Part shown: positions 33,065 to 44,516 of the stretch, piece by piece
Layout of the letters: every line of letters starts with the position of its first letter
Numbering within the stretch: the stretch's first letter is position 1
DNA from: Petaurus breviceps papuanus
Taxonomy: Eukaryota; Chordata; Mammalia; Diprotodontia; Petauridae
DNA: 64,000 nucleotides
NCBI GenBank assembly: GCA_028583685.1
Contig: JAMXIF010001194.1
Location: 5,994,049 to 6,058,048, forward strand
Reading direction: 5' to 3'
Notes under the pieces: model-generated
What the model was told of the DNA's origin: nothing
The model's database searches: none
The model's input: the letters and a program-made list of their open reading frames with translations, nothing else
Position numbers and translations under genes: made by a program

Positions 33065-33200
33065 TTAGAGAGTTACCTGGAGAGCCCCAGAGAGTTAAGT
33101 GATTTACCCCGGGTCAATTAGCCAGAATGTGTCAGAGGTAAGACCCAAACCCAGATCTTCCTAACTCTGAGGCCACTACACCATACTGCCTGCTTCTCCT
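33065..33200 (-). mobile_element. MIR-related SINE relic
   Basis: gagttacctggagagcccca, aatgtgtcagaggtaagacc and ggccactacaccatactgcc. Confidence 0.6.
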
Positions 33201-33239
33201 CATGACGCCTAAGTTTAATAGCTATGTCTTGAATGTATT

Positions 33240-33800
33240 GTATATCCTAGAATAACAGAATTCCAGAATTTTAGAACTGGATGGGAAATTGAAAGTCATC
33301 CAGTCTAGTCTGCATCTGAAGAAAAATCCTCTCTACAATATTCATGACAAATGGCAATGAAGCCTCTACTTCAAGACTTCTGGCAAAGTAAAACTCACCA
33401 TCTTCCAAGGCAGCCCATTCCATTTCTAGAAAGCTCTAGCTCTTATTAAGGTCATTCAGAGCATAAATTTACATGTCACAGGTACATCTGTGCTCTAGGA
33501 TCTGGCCCAATATGCCCCTTCCTCCATATGATAATCTTTACAGCACCTGAAGGCAGCTACTACATCCCATCTCCCATCCTAGCCAGGTCTGTGGACTACA
33601 AAATATCTACATCTACACCAGCACTACTCAGTCTAAAGTTATTTTTATGGCATTCCACTGTGTACAATCAAATAAATACTCTTTCTTCTTTCCCACTCTA
33701 TCTCCTTTACAATGTTAAGTTTTCACAGTATCCGTGCTGGGAACTTAGAAACGTTGCCCAGTGCCTAATACAAACAATTCAGATAGGTGGAGTCTTTTCA
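33240..33800 (-). mobile_element. CR1/L3-type LINE 3' end
   Basis: agaataacagaattccagaa is the decayed octamer-type 3' terminus seen in reverse. It is followed by gaagcctctacttcaagac, aggcagcccattccatttct and atctggcccaatatgcccct, as in antisense CR1. Confidence 0.7.
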
Positions 33801-34477
33801 TTTAAAAGGTCTCCCTCACTTCCTTTAGTAGCTTGTTCAAATGTTTACTCTTATCATGAGGTAGCTTCTTTACATCAAATCTAGGTGGTCCGTAATATCT
33901 CAAAGTACAACTCAGATACTCTCTTTAAGGTAGAGGGGGGTAATTTATGGGAAAACTGGAGGATGTTTCTTTTTTTAATGAACTTTGCTTTCTTACAATG
34001 CACTAGATAAATATGAAATTGCTTTGTAAAGATTGAAGGCAAGAGATAATACTCTTGTTCCTGTTCCCCTCCCACTCACTTCCAGCCCTACCACCTGCCA
34101 AAATATTTTTTTGCAACTCTGTGCTCTACAAGACATGGATATCATTGTTTCTTCCCTAGAAATGACAGGTTCTTTAAGTTGACCCAAGAATTTTTTATTT
34201 TTAAAAAAGTCACAAAAATGATGCTATTTGGTCCTTAAAGGTTTTATGAATCAATAATAATAAGCTACTTAAACAAATGAAAGCATTAAAGATAATGATA
34301 CTGATATTATATAGACTTGCCAAGTTCTGAAAAGTATAATATAAAAGATTAAAATACTGAATGGGGAGAATACACTGTTCCTTCAGCGTTGTCTTTCTGG
34401 ACAGGAGCTTGGTGACTCATTGCAAGCTACTCTGTAATCTACAAAGTTCTATCTCCACCACAAGATTCTGGGAAGCT
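33801..34477. other. Intron stretch without recognised features
   Basis: A/T-rich sequence between the CR1 end and the homopurine tract. Confidence 0.55.
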
Positions 34478-34868
34478 AAAAGGAGAGAAGGAGGGAAGAA
34501 AGGGGGAAGAAAGGAGAAGAAAAGGGAGATAGAGGAAAAGGGGAAGGGAAAAAGAGAGGGAAGGGAAGTAAAAGGGAGAGAGGGGAAAGGGAAATGAGAT
34601 AAAAGGAAGAGGTAAGCAAAGAGGGAAAGGAAGAAAGTACTAAAGAGGAGGCATGGGGAGAGGGAGGAAAGGGAAAATAAAGAAAGTACAGAGGTAGGGG
34701 ATGGAAGGGTAGAGGATGGGAAGAGTAGAAGGAGGGAAGAGAAGATTAGAGAATGAGGGAGAAGGGAAGAAAGAGGAAAGGGGACGACAGAGAAAAACAG
34801 AGAATAAAAGCGGGAAAGTAAAAAAGGTGGTGGACAATAAAGGTTGAGAAGGAATAAAAGGAGGAGAG
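34478..34868. repeat. Homopurine tract (G/A-rich, about 390 bases)
   Basis: An almost uninterrupted run of aggaagg, gggaaa and gagagg blocks on the plus strand, hence polypyrimidine in the ATP9A transcript. It ends about 15 bases from the 5' splice site of the exon at 34883. A few T and C bases break it (e.g. near 34590 and 34790). Confidence 0.93.
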
Positions 34869-34882
34869 AAGGAAATACTCAC

Positions 34883-34977
34883 GGCAGCAGTGGGTAATCT
34901 TTGTGTGCAAGCCACAGGCAAGCGGAGTTTCCAGTCTGTCTCCCCATCTAACTGATCAGTCCTCAAGAAGCAAGACC
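34883..34977 (-). CDS. ATP9A: ATP9A coding exon (probably exon 7), actuator loop DGET
   Basis: Two bases complete Gly183, then 31 codons read [20 protein letters not shown] and on to CTQRLPTAA (about residues 184-214). DGET is the P4 version of the TGES loop; its Glu, residue 195 by counting, removes the phosphate from the phosphoenzyme. The acceptor is ATTTTATAG and the donor GTGAGT. A 390-base polypyrimidine tract (as transcribed) begins about 18 bases after the exon end. Confidence 0.96.
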
Positions 34978-35074
34978 CTATAAAATTTCCACATATTTCA
35001 CCTTCTTTTTCAACTTAAGAATCAATCACTTCATCAAGCAACAAACATACAATTTATCATAAGGAATGTCATTT

Positions 35075-35345
35075 AGTGACTATTATTAATTACTACAACT
35101 ACTACCAACAAAAAATGGCACTAAGAACTCCCCATTACTAAGCACATTAAGTTTTACAAAGAACTTTCCTCATAACAACTCCAGGAAGTAAACAATGAAA
35201 GTATTAGCATACTAATTTTACAAATGAGGAAACTTAGGTTCATAAAGGTGAAATGGTTTGCCCAAAGTCATATAGCTAGTAAGCAACAGAGCCAAGACTG
35301 TTCCTCCCACTCTAAGACTAGGACTAAGAGTCTTTCCATTATATC
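35075..35345 (-). mobile_element. MIR-type SINE relic
   Basis: aagcacattaagttttacaa, cctcataacaactccaggaa and gcccaaagtcatatagctag. It lies about 100 bases upstream (in the gene) of the exon at 34883. Confidence 0.65.
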
Positions 35346-35530
35346 ATATTTCTTTCTCTTTCTCTCTCTCTCTCTTTCTCTCTCCCCCTCCCTCCCCATA
35401 TAAACATACATACATACACACACACTCCCCCTCCCCATGTGTGTGTGGGGGTATGGGTGTACACACATAAACATATCTTCTCTTTATCATATATATATGT
35501 GCGTGTGTGTGTGTATATGTATATATCTTC
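35346..35530. repeat. Compound (TC)n / (CA)n / (TG)n / (TA)n microsatellite
   Basis: ctctctctctctctttctct, then catacatacacacacac, gtgtgtgtgggggtatgggt and tatatatatgtgcgtgtgtg. It directly follows a MIR-type relic. Confidence 0.95.
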
Positions 35531-36468
35531 TAGCTTACCCCTTCAAAAAAGAAAGCACAATGTCTATATTAAAGCCAAAGTCACAAGAAGACAGTTCTAA
35601 CTAATAACCCACCCCTCCCCACCCCCTTCCTATTCATTTTATTTTCTAAAATATACAAGGGGAAAACCCAAACCACCTAGAGCAGGCCACAAGAACCTCA
35701 AAGGAAAATACATTCTGGCTTTCAGAGGTTAAAAGGTCTCTAGAATCATGCCTGACTACCAGCCACAGGAAAAATGGCAGCATTTACTCAGAGCAGCTTA
35801 AAAATATTAAAGTAGGGAGATTTCAAAGCCTGCTGGCAGAGAGACGGGTGAATTGTGGGAGCACACAGAGAAAGGGTAACAACTGCAGCTATCGCCAGCT
35901 GAGCCGTTCAGTCGAACAAACACAGGCTATCACAATAAACAAACGGATGGGCCCAGGAGAGGCAGAGCCCCTGTCATTCATGAGGAGCTTATGAAAAAGG
36001 CAGACTTCTTTTCCTGGTTCTTTAATGCCATATATCACCACATCTTGAAGGAATTTTCTAGGAGAAGAGAGACAACTGCTGTTTAAAGCCTCTATGTTAG
36101 AAACACTTCCTCCTCCACCAGCTCCTGAAGCTAAGCCTAACTCTGCCAAGAAGAAAGTGATAACAGGCAGTATTTATTTAACTCTCCATGGAACGTGAGC
36201 CACTGTGTGACTTTGCCAGCTGTGACTCAACGTGGGTCCAGTCTGTTGAATCTTTTTAATTATCAAAATCTAACATCACATAAATCACCCCCACAAGGAA
36301 AAGGAAAGGAAGGGGGAGGGGAAAGGCTAGCCCATCATAAAGATGTTTTTGATTCATCTCTGTGACTCCAAAATTATATCTACTTTTGTTACATTTTCAA
36401 ATTATTGTTTTGCCAAATAACCACTGAAAGGTTAATGGTTATTTCCCAAATTGATCCCAGATGTTTAC
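35531..36468. other. Intron stretch downstream of the exon at 36469
   Basis: No repeats recognised. Comparatively complex sequence (for example cgccagctgagccgttcagt near 35893), so conserved non-coding sequence is possible. Confidence 0.5.
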
Positions 36469-36520
36469 CATTTTTTTCTGACGTCCTCAGGAAGATCATG
36501 TCAGCAGGGACCCGTTGGTT
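36469..36520 (-). CDS. ATP9A: ATP9A coding exon (probably exon 6), 52-base micro-exon of the actuator
   Basis: Seventeen codons plus one base: NQRVPADMIFLRTSEKN followed by the first base of Gly183. RVPADMIFLRTS is a conserved P4-ATPase actuator strand. The acceptor is CATAATGCAG and the donor GTAAAC. At 52 bases it is the shortest exon here. Skipping it would shift the frame, since its length is not a multiple of three. Confidence 0.95.
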
Positions 36521-37519
36521 CTGCATTATGAAAAGAAAGAGTGTTATTGTGTACACATGTGCATACTCTGTCCACTACCACCTCCTCCCACTGCTACTCC
36601 TTTTCCCCCCTCAACAAAAAATGTTTTTAAGCCCACAGCTTCTTTTAACTTCTTTGTCAAACAGAGATGTAGGGATTTATTTTGTTTTGAATCTGAAAAA
36701 TCTTGCAAGTTGCTGCTATTGTACTAATCCACCATAGAAATCCGATCACAGGAAGGGAGTTCCTGGGCTTCCAGAGAATCCAACCATTACCTCCAGTGAG
36801 TCCCATCAAAGGATCACCAGCTTAGAGCTTAAGGCTACTATTGGCTTTCTTCCAAGGAGTTCTCTATTAGTAATTCTACAAATACTTTTCCTATACTTTA
36901 GTTCTGTTTCTGCTCATTTTCTTGCTTGATTTTTTTTTTGAGAGGAAAATATAAATACATGGGAAAAGTATCAAGGACTAATGAAAGTCATCTTCTGAAG
37001 GAAGGGAAAATAGAAATGGTAATACAGTATAATTATAAACAGAAGCAGCTTAAAGAGAGAGGGGTGTGCACTTCTGTCCAAAACATCTCACTCTCCCCTG
37101 AAATCACATTTGTATCATCTCCTTTAATCCTTTTGAAAAGGGCATGGCCATTTTCTTCAGAAAGGAATTAAGGCACAGTCCTTCTCTGATTAAATATTAT
37201 TCTGCTGACTTCTTTCTACCTCTCCTGCTACCCCCTATGTTTCAGACCCCCCACACTAATAAATGCATTGCAAAGAAATTAAGATAATAACATGAAGATT
37301 TTATAACTTATTCAAGGACACTGTAGTTCATCTTAATGCTGCTCCACTAAGGCAGCAAAGTTTTCAAAAATATTTGGTTTTTTTTTAATACATTTCCAAC
37401 ATTGCTCTTTAAATTTCTTTTTGCTATACCCCATTCACCGTAAAACATTCCTACTAAACAATGCCAAAACATATTTAAAGATGGAGGGTAAGGGAAGAAA
37501 ACTTGAACATGTAAACTAC
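36521..37519. other. Intron stretch between two short exons
   Basis: No recognised repeat from 36521 to 37519. The two exons at 36469 and 38063 are separated by only 1542 bases. Confidence 0.5.
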
Positions 37520-37715
37520 ACATAGGATCATAGATCTAGAACTCAAAGGGACCTCAGAAATAATCTAATCTTCATTTTACAGATGAGTAAACTGAGGCCC
37601 CAGCAATGTCAAATGACTTTCCCAAGGTCACATAAGTAGTAAGCATCAGTGGAAGGGTTTGAACCCAGGTCTCCTGAATCTACAGTCAGTGTCCATTCTA
37701 TTGTACAAAGTTATT
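37520..37715 (-). mobile_element. CORE-type SINE
   Basis: taggatcatagatctagaac, ctgaggccccagcaatgtca and tttgaacccaggtctcctga. Confidence 0.8.
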
Positions 37716-38062
37716 TGCCTACTAAAATATCAGCTTTCTGACAAGATGAGTAACCCCATTATGTGAATGAAAGTACTAGACTGCAAAAAATAATCAAAAT
37801 TGGAAGTCAAAATTTGGGATCCACTACTATGTTATTAATAATGAGTTCACACAGACTGCAGAATTTCCTACCCTGCTCCCCAACCTCCAAATAAAGCAGA
37901 AGATAAAATGTATCCAGGAAAAGGAATTAGATTTAACATTAAATAGTAAATGTACAATTAGTTTTTCAATCCACAAATTACACATTCAGATTAACTGAGA
38001 GAAAAACTTGGTGCACACCAACAATGACAGAAGAATTTCAATAGTCACATGTTTATATTAAC

Positions 38063-38121
38063 CTTTTCAACGATGATAAGGTCTCCCACTTGGATGCCAG
38101 AACTCTTCACCTTCATTGTGC
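38063..38121 (-). CDS. ATP9A: ATP9A coding exon (probably exon 5), start of the actuator domain
   Basis: A 59-base exon: two bases finish Gly146, then 19 codons read TMKVKSSGIQVGDLIIVEK (about residues 147-165). V-KSS-I-VGDLI is the first beta segment of the P-type ATPase actuator domain. The acceptor is TTCTCCACAG. The donor is GTTAAT, a relatively weak 5' splice site. Against recalled human sequence there are Val-to-Met and Asn-to-Gly changes. Confidence 0.95.
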
Positions 38122-38259
38122 CTGTGGAGAAGAAACGTCCCCCCCATCAGGTTGAAGTCAAATCATTCACAAAATTCAATCCAGTGCAGCAAGCATTGAG
38201 CAACTGTCTATTGCCCTGTGCTCCTAAAACTCAAACATGCATGCAGCACTCATACAAGT

Positions 38260-38468
38260 TGATTATGGAAAGCAGTGTGGGACAGACAAAAGCGTGCAGA
38301 ATTTTGCATCACAGAACCCAAAGTCAAGCCCTACCTCATCCCTTTACTATCTGTATGACCTTGACCAATAGCTTAACCTCCCTGTGCCTCAGTTTCCTCA
38401 TCTGTAAAAGGAGAGGGTTGGACCAGATGAATTCTAAGGGTCCTTCCAGATCTGTGATCTTTTTATAC
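38260..38468 (+). mobile_element. CORE-type SINE
   Basis: ttgcatcacagaacccaaag, ccctgtgcctcagtttcctc and gggtccttccagatctgtga. It starts about 140 bases upstream (in the gene) of the exon at 38063. Confidence 0.8.
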
Positions 38469-38649
38469 TTCCCTCAGAATATTCACCTCGAACAGAGATT
38501 TCTCCCTCAATAAAAAATAGTCCTTTTCTGAAGTTCCATCTGCTTTCCCCACAAGAATTTTATCCACCAAATGAGATTTTACTAAATACTATTCAATGCT
38601 TCAGTACTGTGGCGTAGAGTTCCCACGGGATTCCATTCCTCTTCAGAAG

Positions 38650-38852
38650 AACTGTAATCGCAGAATAGTGTTCTACTCTTGGCTTTCCTAACTACCTACC
38701 TGCATGATGCTGCCCAAATAACTTATCTACACTGAACCTCAGTTTCTGCCTCTCTAAAATATAAAGATTAAATTAACTGATCTCCAAGGGCCCTCACAAC
38801 ACTAATATTAGCTATCATAAGTTCCCTTCCAACTCTGACATTCTATCATGAT
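38650..38852 (+). mobile_element. CORE-type SINE relic
   Basis: tgaacctcagtttctgcctc and ttcccttccaactctgacat. Confidence 0.65.
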
Positions 38853-39780
38853 AACAAGAAAACCAAGATTGTAATCTACTTCCAACTTCCAAAAAAGAGT
38901 TGCACAAATGAATGGACAAGGAGATGAAAAAGGAATTATGAAGGTGATTTGTTGGGCTTTAGAATTACTAAGCAGGTCAGAGATTCAATATAAGGAGGAG
39001 ACGTTTTGGAGAACTCCAACAAAAAATTGAAGGTGGAGAAGGAGTCCTGCTACAGGAAGATCCAATAGGAGATTGAGGTAGAAAGATTTGAGAAAGAAGA
39101 GAAGATGGAAGAACCTAAGGAGAAGCAGCAGTGTAAGGAAGAGATGAAGAGTGGTAATTCACAGAGAAGGCAAAGACTGTTATCAAAACAAAGTAAGACA
39201 AGGTAAATAAAATATATTGGTAAGATAGGTAAAAGGTTAGCAGAAAGTAGGGAAAGAAAGTCTGATGTGACTTTCAAGGTATTAAGAGGTGCCAAAAAAA
39301 GGGGGGCAATTAAGGTGCTAACCTGGCAAAGGGAGGAAAAAGACAGCTCAGGAGATGAAATGATGCTCCTAAGCCCTTTGCCACTCAAATTCTGCAGAGA
39401 AAATGCTAGAAAGGCAAGGACTGACAATCATATTTCCAAAAATTATGGAGAAGAAGGCAATTTTGCATGAGTCCAAGTCATCTAGATGACCAAATGAGAT
39501 TACTAACAAACTACTTCTTTAGATATTGAAAGAACTGGTAAATACAATTGCTGGGTCACTGTCAGTGATCTTTTAAACCACTGACCACAGGGTTAGGGAA
39601 AGCAAGAGTGCACTTGATCCAGATCAAATTTACTTATATTAAAACTATTAAATTGTCAGTGCAAACATTTTCACCTTGGAAATGGCAAATGCTACAAGTA
39701 AGGTCTTGATTTGTTGCTGTGCTGACTGTCTAGACTTAAGAAAGTGACAGAGAAAATGTTAATAATGTAGATTAAAGTTG
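38853..39780. other. Intron stretch, purine-rich, unassigned
   Basis: 39000-39480 is rich in gaaggag and aggaag text, which on the minus strand gives a 125-residue open frame with no recognisable domain. It may be a further piece of old repeat. Confidence 0.5.
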
Positions 39781-39793
39781 AAAGTATGTCATG

Positions 39794-39927
39794 GGGGCAG
39801 TTAGGTAGCAAAATGAATAGAGCACTGGCCCTGGAGTCAGGAGGACCTGAGACACACACTTACTAGCCATGTGACCTTGGGCAAGTCACTTAACCCCAAT
39901 TGCCCTGCCCTCCCCCCTCCAGATAAA
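39794..39927 (+). mobile_element. Young SINE with target-site duplication
   Basis: ggggcagttaggtagc to cctgccctcccccctcc. AAAGTATGTCATG (39781-39793) returns as AAAGTATGTTATG (39928-39940), one mismatch. About 12 bases of the middle are missing (gacctgag runs straight into acacacactta). Confidence 0.9.
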
Positions 39928-39940
39928 AAAGTATGTTATG

Positions 39941-40489
39941 TACATTTTTTTTCCTACAGAGCTGGTTGTTAAACATTTACTATCATTTACTATCACATTC
40001 CTTAGGGAAAGGCTTTATCCCAATTTTCTTTTTAAAAAAACAGAATAGAAACAGAAAACTATGAGCCAGTGAACTCAACTTCAATTTTCTTAGTAAAATT
40101 TTAAATCATATTAATAAATGGATAGCTAGTATAGAAACAAAAAGAAATTGAGGTTTCAAATTTATAGATAATTGAAATTCAGTAATGCAGTAGATTTAGC
40201 TAAAGTTTTAAAATTTAACTAATTTCCTACAAACCTTGTAGTATATGAAGTAATTTCTAGAGCTTTCTGGAAGTATTTCCATGAAAGTACATCAGACACA
40301 GAATTCTTGTCTGAAGTAAGGAAACCTGGTTGACAGAAAGATGTCTTTAATAGGAAACCCTCATCCTCCAAATAGTTTTTTGATATAAGTAATAAAAGTA
40401 GAATTCTAATAGATTTGATCACTAAACACAATGAATGACTCAATCTATTTGTTTCAACACTAATCAATACCTAGAAAGAGAAGAAGTGA
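39941..40489. other. Intron stretch without recognised features
   Basis: Probably the diverged upstream part of the CR1 relic that becomes readable at 40490, but not provably so. Confidence 0.4.
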
Positions 40490-40905
40490 TCATAAAGAGT
40501 CAACAAGGCTTCCACAAGGACAGCTCAAGCTAGACTAACCTTATTTCCTTTTTGTTGTTGTTTGGATAAGGTTATCACCTGGGAAATAGAGGGAATATTA
40601 TAGATATAATTTATCTTGATTTTCTTAAAACATTTGATAAAGCTGTCAGGATGAGAAAAGGTGGGGAGGGAGGCAATGCACTAATTAAATTAGGTAGATT
40701 CTAAACTGGATGAAAGGGCAAACCCAAAGAGTCATCAATAGTTTAACGTCAACTTGAAAGGAGATCTCCAGGGTCTTGCCTCTGGGACCTGTGCTTGGCT
40801 CTATGCTATTTAACAATTTCATGAATGACTAAGATATAAATACTGGCATGTCTATCAAACTTGCAGATGACACAAAGTTGGGAGGGTTAATAGAATAAGG
40901 ATTCA
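40490..40905 (+). mobile_element. CR1/L3-type LINE, reverse-transcriptase fragment
   Basis: The plus strand encodes pieces of the RT domain: IIYLDFLKTFDKA, LGPVLG-MLFN-FMND and IKLADDTKLGG, where ADD is the catalytic box of the family. Stops and shifts break it throughout. An L2 relic follows directly. Confidence 0.8.
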
Positions 40906-40914
40906 TTAAGACAC

Positions 40915-41690
40915 CAAAATTCTTCCAGTCACAGGAGTTGCAACCTCAAAGTTATCTTCAACTCTTCCCTCTAACTCACCCACTAAATGTAATCAGTCCT
41001 CAAATCTTACCAATTTTACCTACGCAATATTTCTTGCATCTGCCTCCTTCTTTCTACTCCTACTACATCCACCATAGTTCAGGCCATTATCTCTTGCCTA
41101 AAATATTTGAATAACCTTGTAAGCTGTCTCCCTATAGCCAGCTTCTCCTCTCTGTAATATATCCTCTACAATGCTGCCAAATTTATACTCCTAAAGTACA
41201 GGTCTGAACATGTTATTCCACTGCTCCAGAAGATCTAGTGACTGCCTATCACCTGTAAGTTAAAATATAAATTCCCTAGTATGCCATTTAAAAAGCCTCT
41301 CATAATCTGGCTCCAGACTGCCTTTTCAGGCTGACAACTTCTCTCTATCATGCACTCTGCATTTGTCTGTTGGCCATATAATGCGACATCTTTCTTGAAG
41401 ACCATGCTTTTGCAATAGCTTTCTTCCAAACCTTAGAATATTCTCCCTCTTATTCTCTATCTATATTTCCTGATTTTCCCTAGTTTTTCTCCACTCTACT
41501 ACCTTTAACACACTGCACTTATTTTGCATGTCTTACATTTATCTAAACATGCATTCCCTTAGTGGAATGTAAGCTCCTTGAAGGCAAGGACTCTCTCCCT
41601 TTGGTCTTTACATTTACATCTACAGCACCTAGTACAGGGTCTGGTACACAGTTGGTGCTTAGTGAGTGCTTGCTGACAAATTGAACAAAC
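40915..41690 (+). mobile_element. Long L2 LINE relic
   Basis: cttccagtcacaggagttgc, tgtctccctatagccagctt, gctccttgaaggcaaggact and ggtgcttagtgagtgcttgc follow in the order of the L2 3' end. Confidence 0.85.
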
Positions 41691-42214
41691 TAATAGTATA
41701 AAATCCCTGTTGCCCCAATAACTCCAACACTTAGGACTGAAACTGTTTCATTGTTGAGTATAAGGTAATATTTCAAAGCTGCCTCAATTTGCATTTCTGT
41801 AATTATGAGAAAACTTAAATCATCTTCAGATGATAATTGATAATTCATTATTCTTCTAAAGGAACACATGGTAGTTATTAGAATGTCCACAGATCTCTTC
41901 TTGAGTTAAAGAAGCGCAAGGATCTTTATCTAAACTCAGTCCTAGTCAGACCATAAATTAGCATGACTCTTCCCTGTATAGAGCTTTTCTTTCCCATAAA
42001 TTCATTGAGTATTGGAACCTTAAAATTCAATTTAACTCCCTCTAAAGTGGCAGACTATGAAAGGAACAGTTCCCTTTGCAGGAATGGTTCATGTCAAAAA
42101 AGAACCTGACATGAAAAGATTTCACAACCATATGAATAGATGCTCACTATTAAAGTATAGGATGAGTTTTTCTTTTCTTTTAGTAAAACTTCCTGCAGCT
42201 CAAAAAAAAATTTA
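41691..42214. other. Intron stretch without recognised features
   Basis: A/T-rich, no named family. Confidence 0.55.
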
Positions 42215-42328
42215 AAATAATAGCATTTGTTAAGTATCCACTATGTATATGTAGATCACTGTGTCAATTACTGGGGGGGAAGAAACAAAGGAATAAACCC
42301 ACACACTCAAGGAGTCCCAGAGTGAATC
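42215..42328 (-). mobile_element. L2 LINE end fragment
   Basis: gcatttgttaagtatccact and acactcaaggagtcccagag, facing the long L2 that follows. Confidence 0.6.
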
Positions 42329-42430
42329 CATGACCTCCACCATACTCCCCCAACTTCTCTATTTCTATTGAAATATCACTGCCCCAAACTCAAAACCTCT
42401 GTCATTTTTATTCTTCTCTATCCCTTATTC

Positions 42431-42431
<1 letters not shown>

Positions 42432-42481
<50 letters not shown>
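42432..42481. repeat. (CA)n microsatellite
   Basis: About 25 uninterrupted CA units inside the L2 relic. Confidence 0.98.
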
Positions 42482-42482
<1 letters not shown>

Positions 42483-42713
42483 GTCCAAACTGCTGCCAAG
42501 AATTCTCATTTCCACCTCCACCGCATCGCTAGCTCACATCCCACCCACTCATGCTGCCACCCCCCAGTCAGGCTGTCAACAAATCTTACCTGAAGTAATA
42601 AAATGTTGCTCACTGTTCTACCTGCCTCCAGAATAATCTTTCTAATGCACAGGTCTGAGCATATCACTCCCTAGATTAAAAAAGCTTTAATGGGTTCCTT
42701 ATTGCCTCTAACA

Positions 42714-42958
42714 GGGGTAACTAGGTAGATGGATAGAGCACTAGGCCTGGACTCAGGAAGACCCGAGTTCAAATCTAGCCTCAGTCACTTACTAGCTGTG
42801 TGACTGTGGATAAGAGCCTCAGTTTCCTCAACTGAAAAATGGAGACAATAAATAGCGCCTACCTCCCCAGGGTGTTTTGAGAATCAAATGAGATAATAAT
42901 CATAAAACACTTAGTACAATGTCTAGTACTCACTTGATGTTATATAAATGCTTATTCC
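42714..42958 (+). mobile_element. MIR-type CORE-SINE nested in the L2
   Basis: aggtagatggatagagcact, cttactagctgtgtgactgt, cctcagtttcctcaactgaa and ctacctccccagggtgtttt cover a full MIR-like unit. Confidence 0.85.
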
Positions 42959-43479
42959 TTCCCGAGACCTTCAGGCCCTCTATAATCTGGTACCTACCTA
43001 TCTGTCCGACCTTACTCCACACATCATTTCTTTCTTCACATAATACTTCTAATCTAAATTTGCTTATTAGCTCTTTTCTAATCTTGTCCTGAGTTCTTGT
43101 TTTTTTTTTTTTCCTTAACCACTTGGATACACAGGCACAGGCCACGGCGTTCATCCCCAAAGCACAACCCCTCATCATCTCTGCCCATCTTTCTTCAAGG
43201 CTTAGTTCCAGGATCGTCTCCTCCATGAAAAAGCTTTCCCAATATCCCAGTTGAAAGCAATTCACTTAAATTCTCTCCCTTCTGAAATATTCCTAAAACA
43301 CTTTGGCTGGATTTCTCCTTTATATCTATCACACCCTACTTTGCTTTGTACTGATTTAATAATATACTCGGAGGGTATGCTCCCCTATCCCCAATTCAAG
43401 AACTTTATCATCATTCATCTTTGTATTTTCAGTACCTCGCACAGTGTCTTGGCCACAGAAGACACTTAATAAATTAATT

Positions 43480-43655
43480 ATTATTATTAATACCTTATAT
43501 TTATATAAAGCTTTAAAGTTTGCAAAACACTTTACATACATTATTATCCTCATTTACAGATGAACATGTTCAAAGAGGGCAAAGTCACATAGTTGGTAAA
43601 TGCATAAGGAAAGACTCAAACTTAGAGTTCTCTTGGCTCCAAGCAGAAAACTCAA
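43480..43655 (-). mobile_element. MIR-type SINE relic
   Basis: aagctttaaagtttgcaaaa, cctcatttacagatgaacat and gtcacatagttggtaaatgc. Confidence 0.65.
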
Positions 43656-43669
43656 GCCACTAAGAGCTG

Positions 43670-43915
43670 AACTGAATTTGCTGAATTGGATGATGCTTTC
43701 AGTCTAGTAGAGAAAACAGCATACACATAATTATTCTGCAAAATAGAATGTGTTAGGTGCAGCTTAGGGTCGAGTTAGCTAAAAGCAAAATGTCATGCAA
43801 AATTTCTTATTAGGGAAGAACATCAGGGAAGGCAGCTTGGAGGAGGTGACATCTGGCCTGGTTTTCAAAAGATAGGTAGAATTTCAATAGGCAGAATTTA
43901 GGGGCAGGGTGGTAA
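43670..43915 (-). mobile_element. L2 LINE internal fragment
   Basis: aatagaatgtgttaggtgca and agcttggaggaggtgacatc match the antisense of the L2 3' UTR. Confidence 0.5.
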
Positions 43916-43984
43916 TAAAGGATACATCATTTTAGATCATTTCCTTCAATCCTCATCTCATGTAATACCCAGGGAACAGAAGGG

Positions 43985-44105
43985 ACTTGTCCAAAGATGT
44001 CACTTCTTTCTGGGCCTGATTCAGTTTCCTCTTCTATAAAACGAGGGGGCTGGGCTACATGACCCCTAAGGTCCTTTCCAGCTGTAGGTTTATGCTCTCT
44101 TTGAT
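43985..44105 (+). mobile_element. CORE-type SINE 3' part
   Basis: gattcagtttcctcttctat and ccctaaggtcctttccagct. Confidence 0.65.
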
Positions 44106-44261
44106 CACGCAACAGATTAGTGACAAAGCCAGGGGAAGAATGATAACCTCCTCAATCCTAGGACCCAGTGTTTCTTCACGACTACACCAACCCTGTACTC
44201 ACCATCTGCTCCTCAGCTTCCTTCCCAAGTACCAACATATAAGTTGCCTAAGATTTTATCA

Positions 44262-44516
44262 GGAAGCTAGTGGCATGGTAGAGTGCCAGACCTGGAGTCA
44301 GGAAGACTGATCTTCCTGAGTTCAAATCTGGCCTTAGACACTTACTAGCTGTATGACCCTGGACAAGTCACTTCACCCTGTTTGCCCCAGTTTCTTCATC
44401 TGTCAAATGAGCTGGAGAAGGAAATGGCAAACCACTGCAGTATCTCTGCCAAGAAAACCGCAAAAGGAGTCAAAGAATCAGACACAACTGTAATGATTCA
44501 ACAGCAACAACAAAAA
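44262..44516 (+). mobile_element. Long CORE-SINE (MAR1-like), near full length
   Basis: Head aggaagctagtggcatgg, core gtatgaccctggacaagtca, 3' part ggagaaggaaatggcaaacc and tail caacagcaacaacaa. Confidence 0.9.

Larger units (their letters stand above)
42330..43490 (+). mobile_element. Long L2 LINE relic split by a SINE and a CA array
   Basis: catttccacctccaccgcat, ctaatgcacaggtctgagca, then after the SINE ctataatctggtacctacct and cagtacctcgcacagtgtct, ending ttaataaattaat. All parts share one orientation and order. Confidence 0.82.

Noticed and set aside
34361-34966. Basic plus-strand and Pro/Phe-rich minus-strand frames
   Set aside because: Translation of the homopurine tract, joined by chance to the exon at 34883.
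39050-39427. 125-residue minus-strand frame rich in Leu and Ser
   Set aside because: Lies in purine-rich repeat-like DNA, has no domain and no splice signals that would join it to ATP9A.
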